Positions 33,028-42,700 of a DNA stretch of 64,000 nucleotides are shown one piece after another. The notes beneath the pieces were generated by a model that ran no database searches, had not been told where the DNA came from, and saw only the letters and a list, made by a program, of their open reading frames with translations. Each line of letters starts with the position of its first letter. Position 1 is the first letter of the stretch. Origin of the DNA: JBAVVD01 sp049697115 (GTDB lineage Bacteria > Acidobacteriota > Aminicenantia > Aminicenantales > UBA4085). A program made the position numbers and the translations under genes. Where the stretch lies: NCBI GenBank assembly GCA_049697115.1, contig JBAVVD010000035.1, positions 7,255 to 71,254 of the forward strand, given 5' to 3'.

Positions 33028-36000
33028 ATGAATTGTCCCAGATGTCATGCTGAAAATCCTGCGGATACGCGCTTCTGCGGCAATTGCGGGACGCAACTCC
33101 AGATTTCCAGGGAAATTCCTTTTTCTCTGACTAAGACCATCCAGACCCCCATCAGAGAATTGACCACTGGATCCCTATTCGCCGGACGCTACCAGGTCAT
33201 CGAGGACCTGGGCAAAGGCGGGATGGGCAAAGTCTACAAGGTCTTCGATAAAGAAATTGAGGATAAAATCGCCCTCAAACTTCTCAAGCCTGAAATCGCC
33301 ACGGATGAAGAGACCATCCAGCGCTTTCGCAACGAACTGAAGCTTGCCCGCAAAATTTCCCACAAAAATATCTGCCGCATGTATGATTTGGGACAGGCGG
33401 AAGGGACTTATTTTATCACCATGGAGTATGTTTCCGGAGAGGACCTGAAAAGTTTTATCCGAAGAGTCGGACAGCTCCCCGTGGGAAAGACGGTTTTTAT
33501 CGGCAAGCAGCTCTGCGAAGGATTGGTTGAAGCTCACAGGCTTGGCGTTGTCCACCGCGACCTCAAGCCGCAGAATATCATGATTGACAGAGAAGGGAAT
33601 ACGCGGGTCATGGATTTCGGGATTGCCCGCTCGCTCAAGGCCAAGGGAATAACGGGCGGCGGAGTGATGATCGGAACGCCTGAGTACATGTCGCCTGAGC
33701 AGGTGGAGGGCAAAGAGGCAGACCATCGCGCAGACATCTATGCCTTCGGAGTCATCCTCTATGAGATGCTCACCGGAAGAGTGCCTTTCGAAGGGGATAC
33801 ACCTTTAAGCATCGCGGTCAAACAGAAGACAGAAGCTCCTCAAAATCCCAGAGAGCTGAATCCGCAGATTCCCGACGACCTCAGCCGCATCATTCTTAAA
33901 TGCATGGAAAAAGACAAGACAAAGCGTTACCAGAGTGCAGAAGAGCTGCTTTCTGACTTGGTCAAAATAGAAAAGGGGATTCCGACGACTGAGAGGACAT
34001 TGCCGAAGATAAAATCAGCCACATCCAGGGAAATCACGGTCACTTTCAATATGAAGAAACTTTTTATTCCGGCCTCGGCAATTCTCGTTCTTGCTATCGC
34101 CGGCATTCTCATCTTGACTCTTCTTCCTAAAAAGAAGCTCATCCCGACGGCACCGGGTGAGCCTTCGCTGGCCATCATGTATTTTGAAAACAACACCGGT
34201 GACCCGAGCCTTGACCATTGGCGGAAAGCGCTTTCGGACCTGTTGATCACAGACCTCATGCAGTCAAAATACATTAAAGTCCTGAGCGGAGAGAACCTGT
34301 ACAATATTCTCAAAGAGATTGACCTCCTTGAGGCCAAAAGCTATTCCCTGGAAAACTTGAAGGAGGTGGCAGACCGGGGCAGAGTGGAAAATATTCTCGT
34401 CGGGAAGTATGCTAGAGCTGGAGAGAATTTCAGGGTCGATGCCCTGCTTCAAAGAGCAGCGACGGGAGAGATTATAGGCTCGGAAAGGGTACAGGGAAAA
34501 GGCGAGGAAAGTTTTTTTACACTCGTCGATGAATTGACAAAAAAAATTAAAGAGAACTTTAAGCTCACTCCTCAGGAGATCGCCAGCGACTTTGATAAGG
34601 AAATAGGAAAGATTACCACCTCTTCTCCTGAAGCCTATAAATATTATGAGGAAGGGAGAAAATATCACAATATAGGAGATTATGAGCAGAGTATTCCATT
34701 CATGGAAAAAGCATTGGCTATCGACCCGGAATTTGCAATGGCTTTCCGGTCCCTGGCCATGAGCTACGGCAATCTCGGCCATCTCTCAGAAAAAAGAAAA
34801 TACCTTCAGAAATCTCTGGAGTTGAGCGACCGGATATCGGAAAAAGAGCGCTATTACATCCAGGCAAATTTTTATGACTATTCAGAAAAGACCTATGACA
34901 AAGCGATCGACGCCTATCAGAAACTCATTTCGCTTTTTCCTGAAGAAGGGCCCTGGCATGTCAACTTCGGAACATTATATTCCAGCTTAGAAGAATGGGA
35001 TCAAGCACTGGAGCAATTCAAAAAAGCCAGGAAAATGGAACCGGACTCCTATCTCGTCTGTTTGAACATTGTGAATGTTTATCTTTCAAAAGGGCTCTAC
35101 GACGAGGCCATCCAGGCGATGGAAGAGTATATTACAAATGTCTCGGATATCGCTCTTTGTCATAATGGGATTGCCCTCTGCTATTTTTATCAGAAAAAAT
35201 ATGACCTGGCTCAAGCTGAGCTGGATAAGGCGTTTAAGCTCACACCCGGTTTTTATAGGAACTTCTCGCTCAAAGGTAATTTCTCCTATTTTAAAGAAGA
35301 TTTTGCCGAAGCAGAAAAGCAGTATCAAAAGCTTCTGGAAATGGAAGAGGCAGACGCCCAATTGAGCGGGAGGTTGTGCTTAAGCGCTCTATACTTACTT
35401 CGGGGAAAGTTTGAAGAGGCCAAGAACCAGGCAAAACTTGGAGTCGAACTTGCTGAAAAGTCTGGCCAGGAAAGTTGGAGCTGCGTGTTTCTTCTAGACC
35501 TGGGCTACTTACATCTAAAATCAGATAAGCCCGAAGAAGCACTGAAAGAGTTCAGCAGGGCTGAGGAGATTTCTGTCAGAATTGAAGACTTATCCTATCA
35601 AAGGCAGGCGTTATACACGAAAGGAATGGCTTACCTTAAGTTGAAATTAATCGACGAGGCCAAGCGGGCAGCTTCTCAGCTCAAAATCCTCATAGAAAAT
35701 GGCATGAATAAAAAGGCCAAAAGATATGATCTTTTCCTGCAGGGCTTGATAGAGATTGAGACAAAAAATGTTCCAAAAGCCGTTAATTATTTTAAAGAAG
35801 CGATATCTTTATTGTCCTCAGAATGGGCCAATAGCCAGGAACATGCCTTATTCAGAGATTCTTTGGCCGCAGCCTATTATCAGGCCGGAAATCTTAAAAA
35901 AGCCCAGGAAGAATATGAGAAGATAATTTCACTCACCTATGGTAGGCATACGGCCGACGACATCTATGTCAGAAGTTTTTATATGCTGGGAAAGATTTTC

Positions 36001-36123
36001 GAGATGCAGGGCCAGAAAGCCAGAGCCCGCGAGAATTACCAGAAATATCTCGAACTCTGGAAAGATGCGGACCCGGGCTTTACCGAGATCGCCGACGCCA
36101 AAAAGCGTTTATCTGCCCTTTAA
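33028..36123 (+). CDS. Membrane Ser/Thr protein kinase with zinc ribbon, TolB-like and TPR domains
   Basis: The 1031-residue protein is modular. A zinc ribbon (CPRCHAENPADTRFCGNCG, residues 3-21) is followed by a full Hanks-type kinase, about residues 50-315: glycine loop LGKGGMGKVYKV, ATP lysine in IALKLLK, catalytic HRDLKPQNIM, DFG and the GTPEYMSPEQ activation segment. One membrane helix (FIPASAILVLAIAGILILTLL, about 345-366) places the rest in the periplasm or outside. Next is a TolB-like/CsgG-like domain (LAIMYFENNTGD, about 380-510), and from about 530 to the end a long TPR array (for example YYEEGRKYHNIGDYEQSIPF). It is a signalling hub, probably phosphorylating cytoplasmic targets in response to TPR-domain partners. 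It has an AAGGATGGG ribosome site. No phosphatase gene is nearby. Confidence 0.93.
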   Translation: MNCPRCHAENPADTRFCGNCGTQLQISREIPFSLTKTIQTPIRELTTGSLFAGRYQVIEDLGKGGMGKVYKVFDKEIEDKIALKLLKPEIATDEETIQRFRNELKLARKISHKNICRMYDLGQAEGTYFITMEYVSGEDLKSFIRRVGQLPVGKTVFIGKQLCEGLVEAHRLGVVHRDLKPQNIMIDREGNTRVMDFGIARSLKAKGITGGGVMIGTPEYMSPEQVEGKEADHRADIYAFGVILYEMLTGRVPFEGDTPLSIAVKQKTEAPQNPRELNPQIPDDLSRIILKCMEKDKTKRYQSAEELLSDLVKIEKGIPTTERTLPKIKSATSREITVTFNMKKLFIPASAILVLAIAGILILTLLPKKKLIPTAPGEPSLAIMYFENNTGDPSLDHWRKALSDLLITDLMQSKYIKVLSGENLYNILKEIDLLEAKSYSLENLKEVADRGRVENILVGKYARAGENFRVDALLQRAATGEIIGSERVQGKGEESFFTLVDELTKKIKENFKLTPQEIASDFDKEIGKITTSSPEAYKYYEEGRKYHNIGDYEQSIPFMEKALAIDPEFAMAFRSLAMSYGNLGHLSEKRKYLQKSLELSDRISEKERYYIQANFYDYSEKTYDKAIDAYQKLISLFPEEGPWHVNFGTLYSSLEEWDQALEQFKKARKMEPDSYLVCLNIVNVYLSKGLYDEAIQAMEEYITNVSDIALCHNGIALCYFYQKKYDLAQAELDKAFKLTPGFYRNFSLKGNFSYFKEDFAEAEKQYQKLLEMEEADAQLSGRLCLSALYLLRGKFEEAKNQAKLGVELAEKSGQESWSCVFLLDLGYLHLKSDKPEEALKEFSRAEEISVRIEDLSYQRQALYTKGMAYLKLKLIDEAKRAASQLKILIENGMNKKAKRYDLFLQGLIEIETKNVPKAVNYFKEAISLLSSEWANSQEHALFRDSLAAAYYQAGNLKKAQEEYEKIISLTYGRHTADDIYVRSFYMLGKIFEMQGQKARARENYQKYLELWKDADPGFTEIADAKKRLSAL

Positions 36124-36253
36124 TCCAAGTCATTTCCTTTTACACCGGACCCAAAACGCATTCCCGGTGACCTGGACTCTTAAACCAGATCTTCGAGCTT
36201 TTTATTAAAGTACCGTTTCTATTTTTCGGGCCAGAAGTGAGCTCCTTCTCTGC

Positions 36254-37123
36254 TTACTTTTTTATCCACTTGGCGATTTGCTCGGCCAGTTGATCGCGGA
36301 CATTCTTGAAGGAATGGTCGTCTTGATAGATGATGGCTTGGAGGTTTTGGGCGCCCTCTTTTTTCAATATGCGGTACAAGGGCAGCAGGTGATTCTCGAT
36401 CGGGATGTTGACATCATCAAGGCCGCCGATCAACAAGATGTCTCGGCCTGCAAGGTTCGGAGCGCTTTTCCTCAAATCATACCTGTCCGCCTGTTCAACC
36501 AGCTTTTTCAGCACGCCCCTTCCTTCGAAGCGCACCGGACCTTTCGGTGCCTTGTATTCATCGAACATCGAATTCACGATTTCGGCCATGGCCGGATTGC
36601 GCATATACTCCCTGGCGAATTCCCCATGGTCCGTGCCGGCGATGGAAATGATCCTTTTGACTTCCGGATGCTCGCCGGCGTAAGTGAGTCCCATGCCGCC
36701 TCCGTAGCTGTATCCCCCAAGGATGATCCTCCGGGAATCTATCTTGAATCGAGCGACAGTATCCTGCTGGTGAACATATTGCCAGGCCGTGTCGATATCC
36801 GTGAGCGTGGTATCGAGACCGAATTCCCCTTCGCTCTGATGCGTGCCGCTGTAGTTGAATGTGAAGGTGTTGATCCCGGCTTCGGATATCTTTTGACCGA
36901 TCCCAAGGACATCCATGTTGTTTCCGGGAAAACCCTGCAACAAAACGATAGTCGGTATCGGGCCATCGCCCTTTGCGGCATAAAACTTACCCTTGAGTAT
37001 GACTCCACGATTGTTGAGCGTCACCTCGATCGGATTGGCCGCTTGACCGTATGCGATCTGGACAAAAGCCAGAATGGCCAAGATGTAGCCAAATCTCAAA
37101 GACCATTTCTTTGCCTGGATCAT
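36254..37123 (-). CDS. Secreted alpha/beta hydrolase (dienelactone hydrolase-like)
   Basis: The 289-residue protein has a signal peptide (MIQAKKWSLRFGYILAIL to about residue 27). The alpha/beta hydrolase fold is marked by TIVLLQGFPGNNMDVLGIG (oxyanion loop), the nucleophile elbow GGYSYGGGM (Ser about 155), an Asp in LLIGGLDDVNIPIENH and the catalytic His in YQDDHSFKN. It resembles the BAAT/dienelactone hydrolase/prolyl-oligopeptidase-like group; the substrate is unknown. It is convergent with the kinase gene, with about 130 bases between, and no strong terminator is seen there (a CACCGG/CCGGTG inverted repeat at about 36145 is not followed by T). Confidence 0.88.
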   Translation of the reverse strand: MIQAKKWSLRFGYILAILAFVQIAYGQAANPIEVTLNNRGVILKGKFYAAKGDGPIPTIVLLQGFPGNNMDVLGIGQKISEAGINTFTFNYSGTHQSEGEFGLDTTLTDIDTAWQYVHQQDTVARFKIDSRRIILGGYSYGGGMGLTYAGEHPEVKRIISIAGTDHGEFAREYMRNPAMAEIVNSMFDEYKAPKGPVRFEGRGVLKKLVEQADRYDLRKSAPNLAGRDILLIGGLDDVNIPIENHLLPLYRILKKEGAQNLQAIIYQDDHSFKNVRDQLAEQIAKWIKK

Positions 37124-37329
37124 CTGACTTCTCCTCTTTCCACGGCGGTTGACTCCGGCTCTAGCAATGGAAGGAATCCAAGGAACACCCCAGACTGCCG
37201 AAGCTCACGCATTTAATTAAGAAATTGCTTTTCTGTTGCGCCGGCTGAATGAGTGTTCATGTGCCAATTTTATCTCGTCCTATTGTTCGGGATGATAAAT
37301 CGCAGCGTGACATGAAAAATCCCGAATTA
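37124..37329. other. Intergenic region
   Basis: This stretch lies upstream of the hydrolase and downstream of the aldehyde dehydrogenase. No gene or clear regulatory site is seen. Confidence 0.4.
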
Positions 37330-38766
37330 TTAGAAATTCATGTTGAACCGATGGAACATTTCTTCGGCTGTGACACCGGATTCGAGCCATTCGTGCTCCT
37401 GGATTGTGAACCAGCGCAGGTTCGGACGCCTCCGTGCGACCCGGCGGATATTGAGAAGATGGGTCGTTGTGATGTTATCCGTAAAAATGTTTCCCGCATG
37501 CGTGCCGCAGCTCAAGGTAAAAGAGGGATTGAGGGCATTGTACATCCCTCCGATGGCTCCATGCGTGGCTGGCGTGTTGACGCATATACGGCCGGCGGAA
37601 ATGCGAATGCTGAAATCCTGGATCACCTTCTCCTCATTCGTATAAATGCTCACGGTATGTCCCTGGCCTCCGAGTTCGTTCAACTTGATGCAGGTCTCAA
37701 AAGCCTGGTCATAATCTTCGACGACATAATAGGCCAGAATAGGGGTCAGAATTTCGTAGGAAAGCGGATAGCCGGTCCCCACCCCCTCGCAAGGGGCGAT
37801 TAAAAGCTTCGCTCTTTCGGGGATGGAAAAGCCCGCCCTTTCCGCAAGAACGTGAGCGGGCCGGCCGACGGCATCCGCCCTCATGATTCTGTTTACGGAA
37901 TCAAAGGCGATTTCTCCGAGTTTCTCAGCCTCTGCAGGTGAGCAGAAATAGCATCCCTGTCTTTCCAGAAAAGGCTTGAGGACCCGGTCCACTTTTTTCT
38001 CCACAACGAGGGCCTGCTCCGAGGCACAGACAGTGCCGTTATCGAATGTCTTGGAGAGAACTATATATTCCGCGGCCAGGCCATAATCGGCAGAACTGTC
38101 GACAAACACAGGCACGTTTCCCGGGCCGATTCCGATGACCGGTTTTCCGGAAGCATAGGCTTCTTTCACAATTTGCCTGGTTCCTGTGGCCAGGATGAGC
38201 GTCAGGTCGCGGTGCCTCATAATTTTCTGGAGGTACTCCGGATGCTGTTTTGAGACCCACTGAATGCAATATTCGGGCGCGCCAGCTTTACGGGCGGCCT
38301 CATAGAGAATCTCAGCCGCGGCCAGGGTGCATTTCCGGGCAGAACCGTGAGGACTGAAGATGAGCGGATTCCGGGTCTTCATGGCGATAAGGACTTTAAA
38401 AATCGCCGTCGAGGTGGGATTCGTCAGCGGCGTGAGTGCCAGGATGGGGCCGTGAGGCTGGGCGATCTCGGTAATTCCCGTATAAGGATTATGGGAGATT
38501 TCTCCGACGGTTTTTTGATCTTTGATGTTCTCATAGACAAGCAGGCTGGCCCAGACATTTTTAATCACTTTGTGTTTGAATATACCGATTCCGGTCTCTT
38601 CATGCGCCAATCTGGCGAGGTCCAGCCTGGCGTTGAACGCCGCAACAAACACGGCTCTGACAATGTGATCCACGGCCTTCTGGTTATAGGTCTCAAACAG
38701 TCTGGCCGCTTTGGCGGCCCGATTGAGGATTTCATCGGCATATGTCTGATAAAGGGAGTCCACCAT
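37330..38766 (-). CDS. Acylating aldehyde dehydrogenase (EutE/AdhE-type)
   Basis: The 478-residue enzyme belongs to the CoA-acylating branch of the aldehyde dehydrogenases, which convert an aldehyde plus CoA and NAD to acyl-CoA (or the reverse). Motifs: AHEETGIGIFKHKVIKN, GPILALTPLTNPTSTAIFK, GIGPGNVPVFVD, and the catalytic Cys in TFDNGTVCASEQALVVEK (about residue 250), the form typical of EutE and the N-terminal half of AdhE. There is no alcohol-dehydrogenase domain. I chose ATG 38766: an AGGAG ribosome site precedes it, and an upstream start at 38841 would lie before the predicted promoter. No microcompartment shell genes are nearby, so a free enzyme in fermentation or aldehyde clearance is likely. 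Confidence 0.9.
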   Translation of the reverse strand: MVDSLYQTYADEILNRAAKAARLFETYNQKAVDHIVRAVFVAAFNARLDLARLAHEETGIGIFKHKVIKNVWASLLVYENIKDQKTVGEISHNPYTGITEIAQPHGPILALTPLTNPTSTAIFKVLIAMKTRNPLIFSPHGSARKCTLAAAEILYEAARKAGAPEYCIQWVSKQHPEYLQKIMRHRDLTLILATGTRQIVKEAYASGKPVIGIGPGNVPVFVDSSADYGLAAEYIVLSKTFDNGTVCASEQALVVEKKVDRVLKPFLERQGCYFCSPAEAEKLGEIAFDSVNRIMRADAVGRPAHVLAERAGFSIPERAKLLIAPCEGVGTGYPLSYEILTPILAYYVVEDYDQAFETCIKLNELGGQGHTVSIYTNEEKVIQDFSIRISAGRICVNTPATHGAIGGMYNALNPSFTLSCGTHAGNIFTDNITTTHLLNIRRVARRRPNLRWFTIQEHEWLESGVTAEEMFHRFNMNF

Positions 38767-38809
38767 CTTAGCTCTCCTTTTCTGTCGATTGTTCCGGAAT
38801 GTGTTCATG

Positions 38810-38838
38810 CTTATATCACAGGGAAAATCGGTGGTCAA
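38810..38838 (-). promoter_or_regulatory. Sigma70-like promoter for the aldehyde dehydrogenase gene
   Basis: Minus strand: TTGACC (38833-38838), 17-base spacer, TATAAG (38810-38815), leaving a leader of about 40 bases to ATG 38766. This supports the shorter protein start. Confidence 0.6.
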
Positions 38839-38903
38839 CATTTTCTGCTGTGTTGAGCGGTATTGTCATCCGTATACCTGCTTCATAAACAAAGGAGCTT
38901 ATC

Positions 38904-39071
38904 TTAGATAAGAAAATTGAGAAGGATAAAATGGAGTTCAGGTTTTTCCTGGATTTGGGTAAAGGCTACGGGCCGCAGGGGATAATCCCTGGCTGTCTTC
39001 TGGCGACAAACGAGACAAAGGCTGCTCCCCATGACCAGAAGAAAAAGAAATATTTTGATCTTTATCTTCAT
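38904..39071 (-). pseudogene. 5' remnant of a secreted GH127-like (DUF1680) gene
   Basis: A 55-residue frame starts MKIKIKIFLFLLVMGSSLCL, a lipoprotein-type signal (Cys in SLCLVC), with a strong GGAGG ribosome site directly upstream. After the signal it reads TARDYPLRPVAFTQIQ, which closely resembles the start of DUF1680/GH127 beta-L-arabinofuranosidase-like proteins (DYPIxPVPFTxV). After that the match stops and the frame ends within 15 residues, so nearly all of the enzyme is missing. I read it as a deletion remnant. An alternative is a small secreted peptide of unknown function. Confidence 0.4.
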
Positions 39072-39298
39072 TCCCTCCTCCTCTCCTTCAAAATATTTCA
39101 TTGAAGGCCCACTGTCAAATCGTCTATAGCCTTTTGGACTTCAAAAAAAGCGAATCTTTTCATTGACAAACCTCTTTTAAAATTAAATGGTTTTGTTGCT
39201 TGACAGGGAAACGGAGATTGACAAACGGTCAATTGGCACGCTCGGTGAACTGGCCTTTTGGGAATGAAACATGGTATATTGAGAACACGTTTTTGACA
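39072..39298. other. Intergenic region upstream of tamB
   Basis: This divergent region lies between the GH127-like remnant and tamB. It has three TTGACA/TTGACAG-like hexamers (about 39163, 39200 and 39218), but no convincing -10 at the right distance. No gene is seen. Confidence 0.35.
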
Positions 39299-42200
39299 AT
39301 GAATAGAAGATTGAAGTCCCTGATCATTTATTCACTGATCCTCCTTTTTCTGTTTGCGGCAGGAGTCGTCCTCAAGAATATTTTCCTTTTCCAGATCAAG
39401 AAGAGAATCGAGCCGGCTTTAAACTACAGCCATCTCCGTCTCAACCTGTTTCCCCCGTCGCTGGTCATTGAGGATGTTCGGACCGTTTCCTCCTCTCCAT
39501 TTTTTTCCGCCCAAAAGATTGTCATTCGAATTTCCTACGTGGCCTTATTGACGAAAGAAAAGCCGCTGGATGTTTTCATTGAGCAGCCGGTGTTGAGGAT
39601 CTATGAAGTCCTTTCCGGTCCGGGAGGAAAGAAATCGTTCCTGCCTCTGACGCTTCCGTTCACCATCAACAAGGGCCTATTGCGCGGCGGCGAGATCTAT
39701 GTCTGGGGGGATGAAAACAGCTTCTACTCCAGGGGCGTCAAGGCGTATTTCCAGCAGAAAAAAGAACAATTTTCTTTTCTGGCGGAGTCCGAGGACAGCG
39801 TCTTTTTGCTGAGCTCCGTTTCCAGGGAGCTGAGTGGCAGAGTATCTCTTTTCGCTGAGGGAACGGGAAAAGAAGTCCATCTGAGAAGAATAAAAATCGA
39901 CACTCCGGACATCATTTTTAAAGCCAAAGGGAGCCTGACTCGCCCCGAAGATCCCGAGCTCCGGCTCAAAACCTCTCTTCATATAACCGCGCCTTTGATT
40001 GCCGATATTTTTGACCTTCCCTTTACCTGGGATGGGAAAGGCGGGGGAGAAGGCGAGCTTGTGCGGAAGCAGGGAAAAGTGACCTTCAGAGCTCTTCTTG
40101 ACAGCGATGACCTTACGTTGAACAGAATTCCTCTGGGAAATGTCCAGGGGCGTGTGGCTCTGGGGGAGCCAGGAGGCGACAGAGTGGAACTGGTCATGCA
40201 GAAGAGGCCGCTGCCTCGCGAATACATGGATATTCTTTTCCGGCAGGGCCGGGTGGAGGGCAAGGCGCGCGGCTTCCATCTCGATCCGATCATTAATGAA
40301 TTTTCTCTCCCGTGGCCGGTCAAATCTCCAGTCTGGGGAGAATTTGTTTTGGAGAACGGCAGGCTCACCATCCAGGCGAAATTTCAGGATGAACTTTTAA
40401 TCAATCCGCCCGCCCGATTTGCTTTTCAAGGAGATGTCCGTTTCGACTGGGATGGAAAGACGGACATTTCTTTTTCCTCACAAAAGCTCCAATCGAGCTT
40501 TGGTGAGATAGAGGTTAACGGCCAGGTCCGGATCGGTAAAGAGTTCAACATTTCTATCCGGGGAGAGATGAAAGATATCCGGCAGGCCAGGGAATTCACG
40601 AGTCTTGTTTTAAATCAAGATTTTGACTTTCCCGAGATTCGGGGGAGGGGATATGCGGACGTCAAAATTCTCGGCCGCTATTATTCGCCTGAGGTCAAAA
40701 CCAATTTTTCTCTTCAGCCGGGAGGATTTGGTCCATTCGAGGTCCGTTCTGTAGACGGCATGGCGGAAATCGCTCAAGGAGAATTGTCGGGCATCTTTAA
40801 AGTCAATGATCCGGACGTGATGGGAGATATTCGCCTCTTGTCCAAGCCTGACGGCCTGGACCTCAATATCCGAATTGATCAGGGAAGCCTGGAAAAAATT
40901 CTCCCTTCTCTGGATATCCCTTTTCCCCTGCAGGGAAAAGCCTCCGGCAGCTTTGAAGTCAGCGAAAAAGAAGGAAAACTTGAGGTGAAAGGAGATTTTC
41001 AGAGCGATTCCATACGGCTTCCCGGCCTGGAGGCGAGAGAGGCCAAAGGGAAGCTCGAATGGAAAAATGATGAGCTCTCTTTCCCCGAGATTCAATTCAA
41101 TATCTATGACGGCCGAGTGAAAGGCGCTGCCTCTGTCGATTTGAAGGAGGAGCGGTTTGATATCGACCTTACCGGAGAAGACATCAAACTTTCGACTCTT
41201 TACTCCCGTATAGGAGGAACCCTGTCTTTCGGCCTCAAGGGGAAAGGCGTGTTCGGCCAGGACGCGGCCCGGGGGAAATTCCGTGTGAAAGACCTCCACA
41301 CCAATCCTTTTGAGATGGCTCAAGCCAGCGGTGATGTGGAATTGAATGTTTTTCAAAAAAATTTAAATGTCAGGCTCGAAGGGAATCTCGAGCCGGGCCC
41401 CAATGATTTTACTTTCTCTTTCAACTATCCCTTCCAGGAAAAAACCTTTACAGTGGACCTCAAAGGCAAATTCACCAACATGGATTTACTCCTGCCCTGG
41501 AAAGGAGCCAAAGGGGAGATCAATTATCTGGCGGAGATCAATGGTTCGGCCGATTCCCCGCAAATCAGCGGTGTGGTCGATTTTAAGGGTCCGGTTTTTC
41601 CTTTCCCTGGATTTGCCCATGCCTTCAGGGATTACAAGGGATTGGTTTTTATCCAGAACAACCGGGCGTCCCTCCGGTCCTTCCAGGCTAAACTTGGAGG
41701 CGGTGACGTCTTCGGCGTGGGGGAAATCCGCCTGGGACAGGGCGGTTTGGAGCTGATCGACGTCCGGATGGAGGGCAAGGATTTACTTCTATCGCCCCTG
41801 GAAAGAATAAGAGTCTTAACCGATGGGTCGTTGAGGCTTGTTAAGGATTCCACCCGATTTGCTTTGGAGGGCGATTTTTTCATCAAGAGGCTCTTCTGGA
41901 GAAGAGAACTATCGGAAAAGCTGGCTTTTTCCTCTGTGCCGTTTCTGGGAGAGCCGAAGGAGCCGGGCTTATTTGACAGCCTGTCCCTGGATGTCCGCCT
42001 GAGGGCTGAAGACGAGGCTTTTTTAGATAATTCTCTGGGGAAGGTTAAGGCCAGGTTTGACCTGAGAGTCACCGGAAACGTCAATTCTCCCATTGTCATG
42101 GGTGAAATAGAGGGCCTGGACGGAGAAGTCTATTTTCAGGACAGAAAGTTCAAAGTCTTAAGAGCCCGTCTGAGTCTATTCAATCCCGCGATGATCGAAC

Positions 42201-42700
42201 CCTATCTGGATTTCAGAGGGGAAACTTTTCTCAAGGATTACCGTGTGACTTTTTCCCTGACGGGTTTTCTGGACCGCCTCAGGCCTGAATTTAGCTCATC
42301 GCCGCCTCTCCCGCCGGAGGATGTTCTGGCTCTTCTCACGCTGGGAGAGTCTTTTAAAAGAACATACTCCTACGACACAAGCACACAGCTCAGCACAGGA
42401 TCTCTCCTTTCCTTTCAGATTGCGGAAGAGGTGAAGAAGCGGGCAGAGAAGCTTTTTGCTCTGGATCGTTTCCGGATCGATCCATTTGTTTTAGGCGCCT
42501 CAACGGAAATGACCGCCCGGCTGACCGTCGGGAAAAAAATCTCAAGGAATGTCATACTCCTGTATTCCACAAACATCTCAACCCAGAGGGAGGATATCAT
42601 TCGCTTCGAATGGGAATTCAGCGAAAATTTTTCCCTTGTGGGGATGCGAGATGAGAGAGGACAATTTAGTCTGGATGCGAAAATTCGGAAGAGATTCTAA
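39299..42700 (+). CDS. tamB: Translocation and assembly module protein TamB (DUF490)
   Basis: A very long beta-rich protein, 1133 residues from ATG 39299, anchored by one N-terminal membrane helix (LKSLIIYSLILLFLFAAGVVLKN). It is thought to span the periplasm as a hydrophobic groove that delivers lipids or helps outer-membrane protein insertion. The body is AsmA-like repeats, for example VEGKARGFHLDPIINEF and LPGLEAREAKGKLEWKNDEL. The last ~350 residues match the DUF490 domain: DSLSLDVRLRAEDEAFLDNS, then VMGEIEGLDGEVYFQDRKF, then LSTGSLLSFQIAEEVKKRAEKLF. The upstream in-frame start at 39200 would add 33 residues before the helix and is less likely. The stop overlaps the next gene by 26 bases, so the TamB-BamA pair is coupled. 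Confidence 0.9.
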   Translation: MNRRLKSLIIYSLILLFLFAAGVVLKNIFLFQIKKRIEPALNYSHLRLNLFPPSLVIEDVRTVSSSPFFSAQKIVIRISYVALLTKEKPLDVFIEQPVLRIYEVLSGPGGKKSFLPLTLPFTINKGLLRGGEIYVWGDENSFYSRGVKAYFQQKKEQFSFLAESEDSVFLLSSVSRELSGRVSLFAEGTGKEVHLRRIKIDTPDIIFKAKGSLTRPEDPELRLKTSLHITAPLIADIFDLPFTWDGKGGGEGELVRKQGKVTFRALLDSDDLTLNRIPLGNVQGRVALGEPGGDRVELVMQKRPLPREYMDILFRQGRVEGKARGFHLDPIINEFSLPWPVKSPVWGEFVLENGRLTIQAKFQDELLINPPARFAFQGDVRFDWDGKTDISFSSQKLQSSFGEIEVNGQVRIGKEFNISIRGEMKDIRQAREFTSLVLNQDFDFPEIRGRGYADVKILGRYYSPEVKTNFSLQPGGFGPFEVRSVDGMAEIAQGELSGIFKVNDPDVMGDIRLLSKPDGLDLNIRIDQGSLEKILPSLDIPFPLQGKASGSFEVSEKEGKLEVKGDFQSDSIRLPGLEAREAKGKLEWKNDELSFPEIQFNIYDGRVKGAASVDLKEERFDIDLTGEDIKLSTLYSRIGGTLSFGLKGKGVFGQDAARGKFRVKDLHTNPFEMAQASGDVELNVFQKNLNVRLEGNLEPGPNDFTFSFNYPFQEKTFTVDLKGKFTNMDLLLPWKGAKGEINYLAEINGSADSPQISGVVDFKGPVFPFPGFAHAFRDYKGLVFIQNNRASLRSFQAKLGGGDVFGVGEIRLGQGGLELIDVRMEGKDLLLSPLERIRVLTDGSLRLVKDSTRFALEGDFFIKRLFWRRELSEKLAFSSVPFLGEPKEPGLFDSLSLDVRLRAEDEAFLDNSLGKVKARFDLRVTGNVNSPIVMGEIEGLDGEVYFQDRKFKVLRARLSLFNPAMIEPYLDFRGETFLKDYRVTFSLTGFLDRLRPEFSSSPPLPPEDVLALLTLGESFKRTYSYDTSTQLSTGSLLSFQIAEEVKKRAEKLFALDRFRIDPFVLGASTEMTARLTVGKKISRNVILLYSTNISTQREDIIRFEWEFSENFSLVGMRDERGQFSLDAKIRKRF

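Noticed and set aside
36145..36173. CACCGG/CCGGTG inverted repeat as a terminator after the kinase gene
   Set aside because: The loop is long (about 16 bases) and no T run follows.
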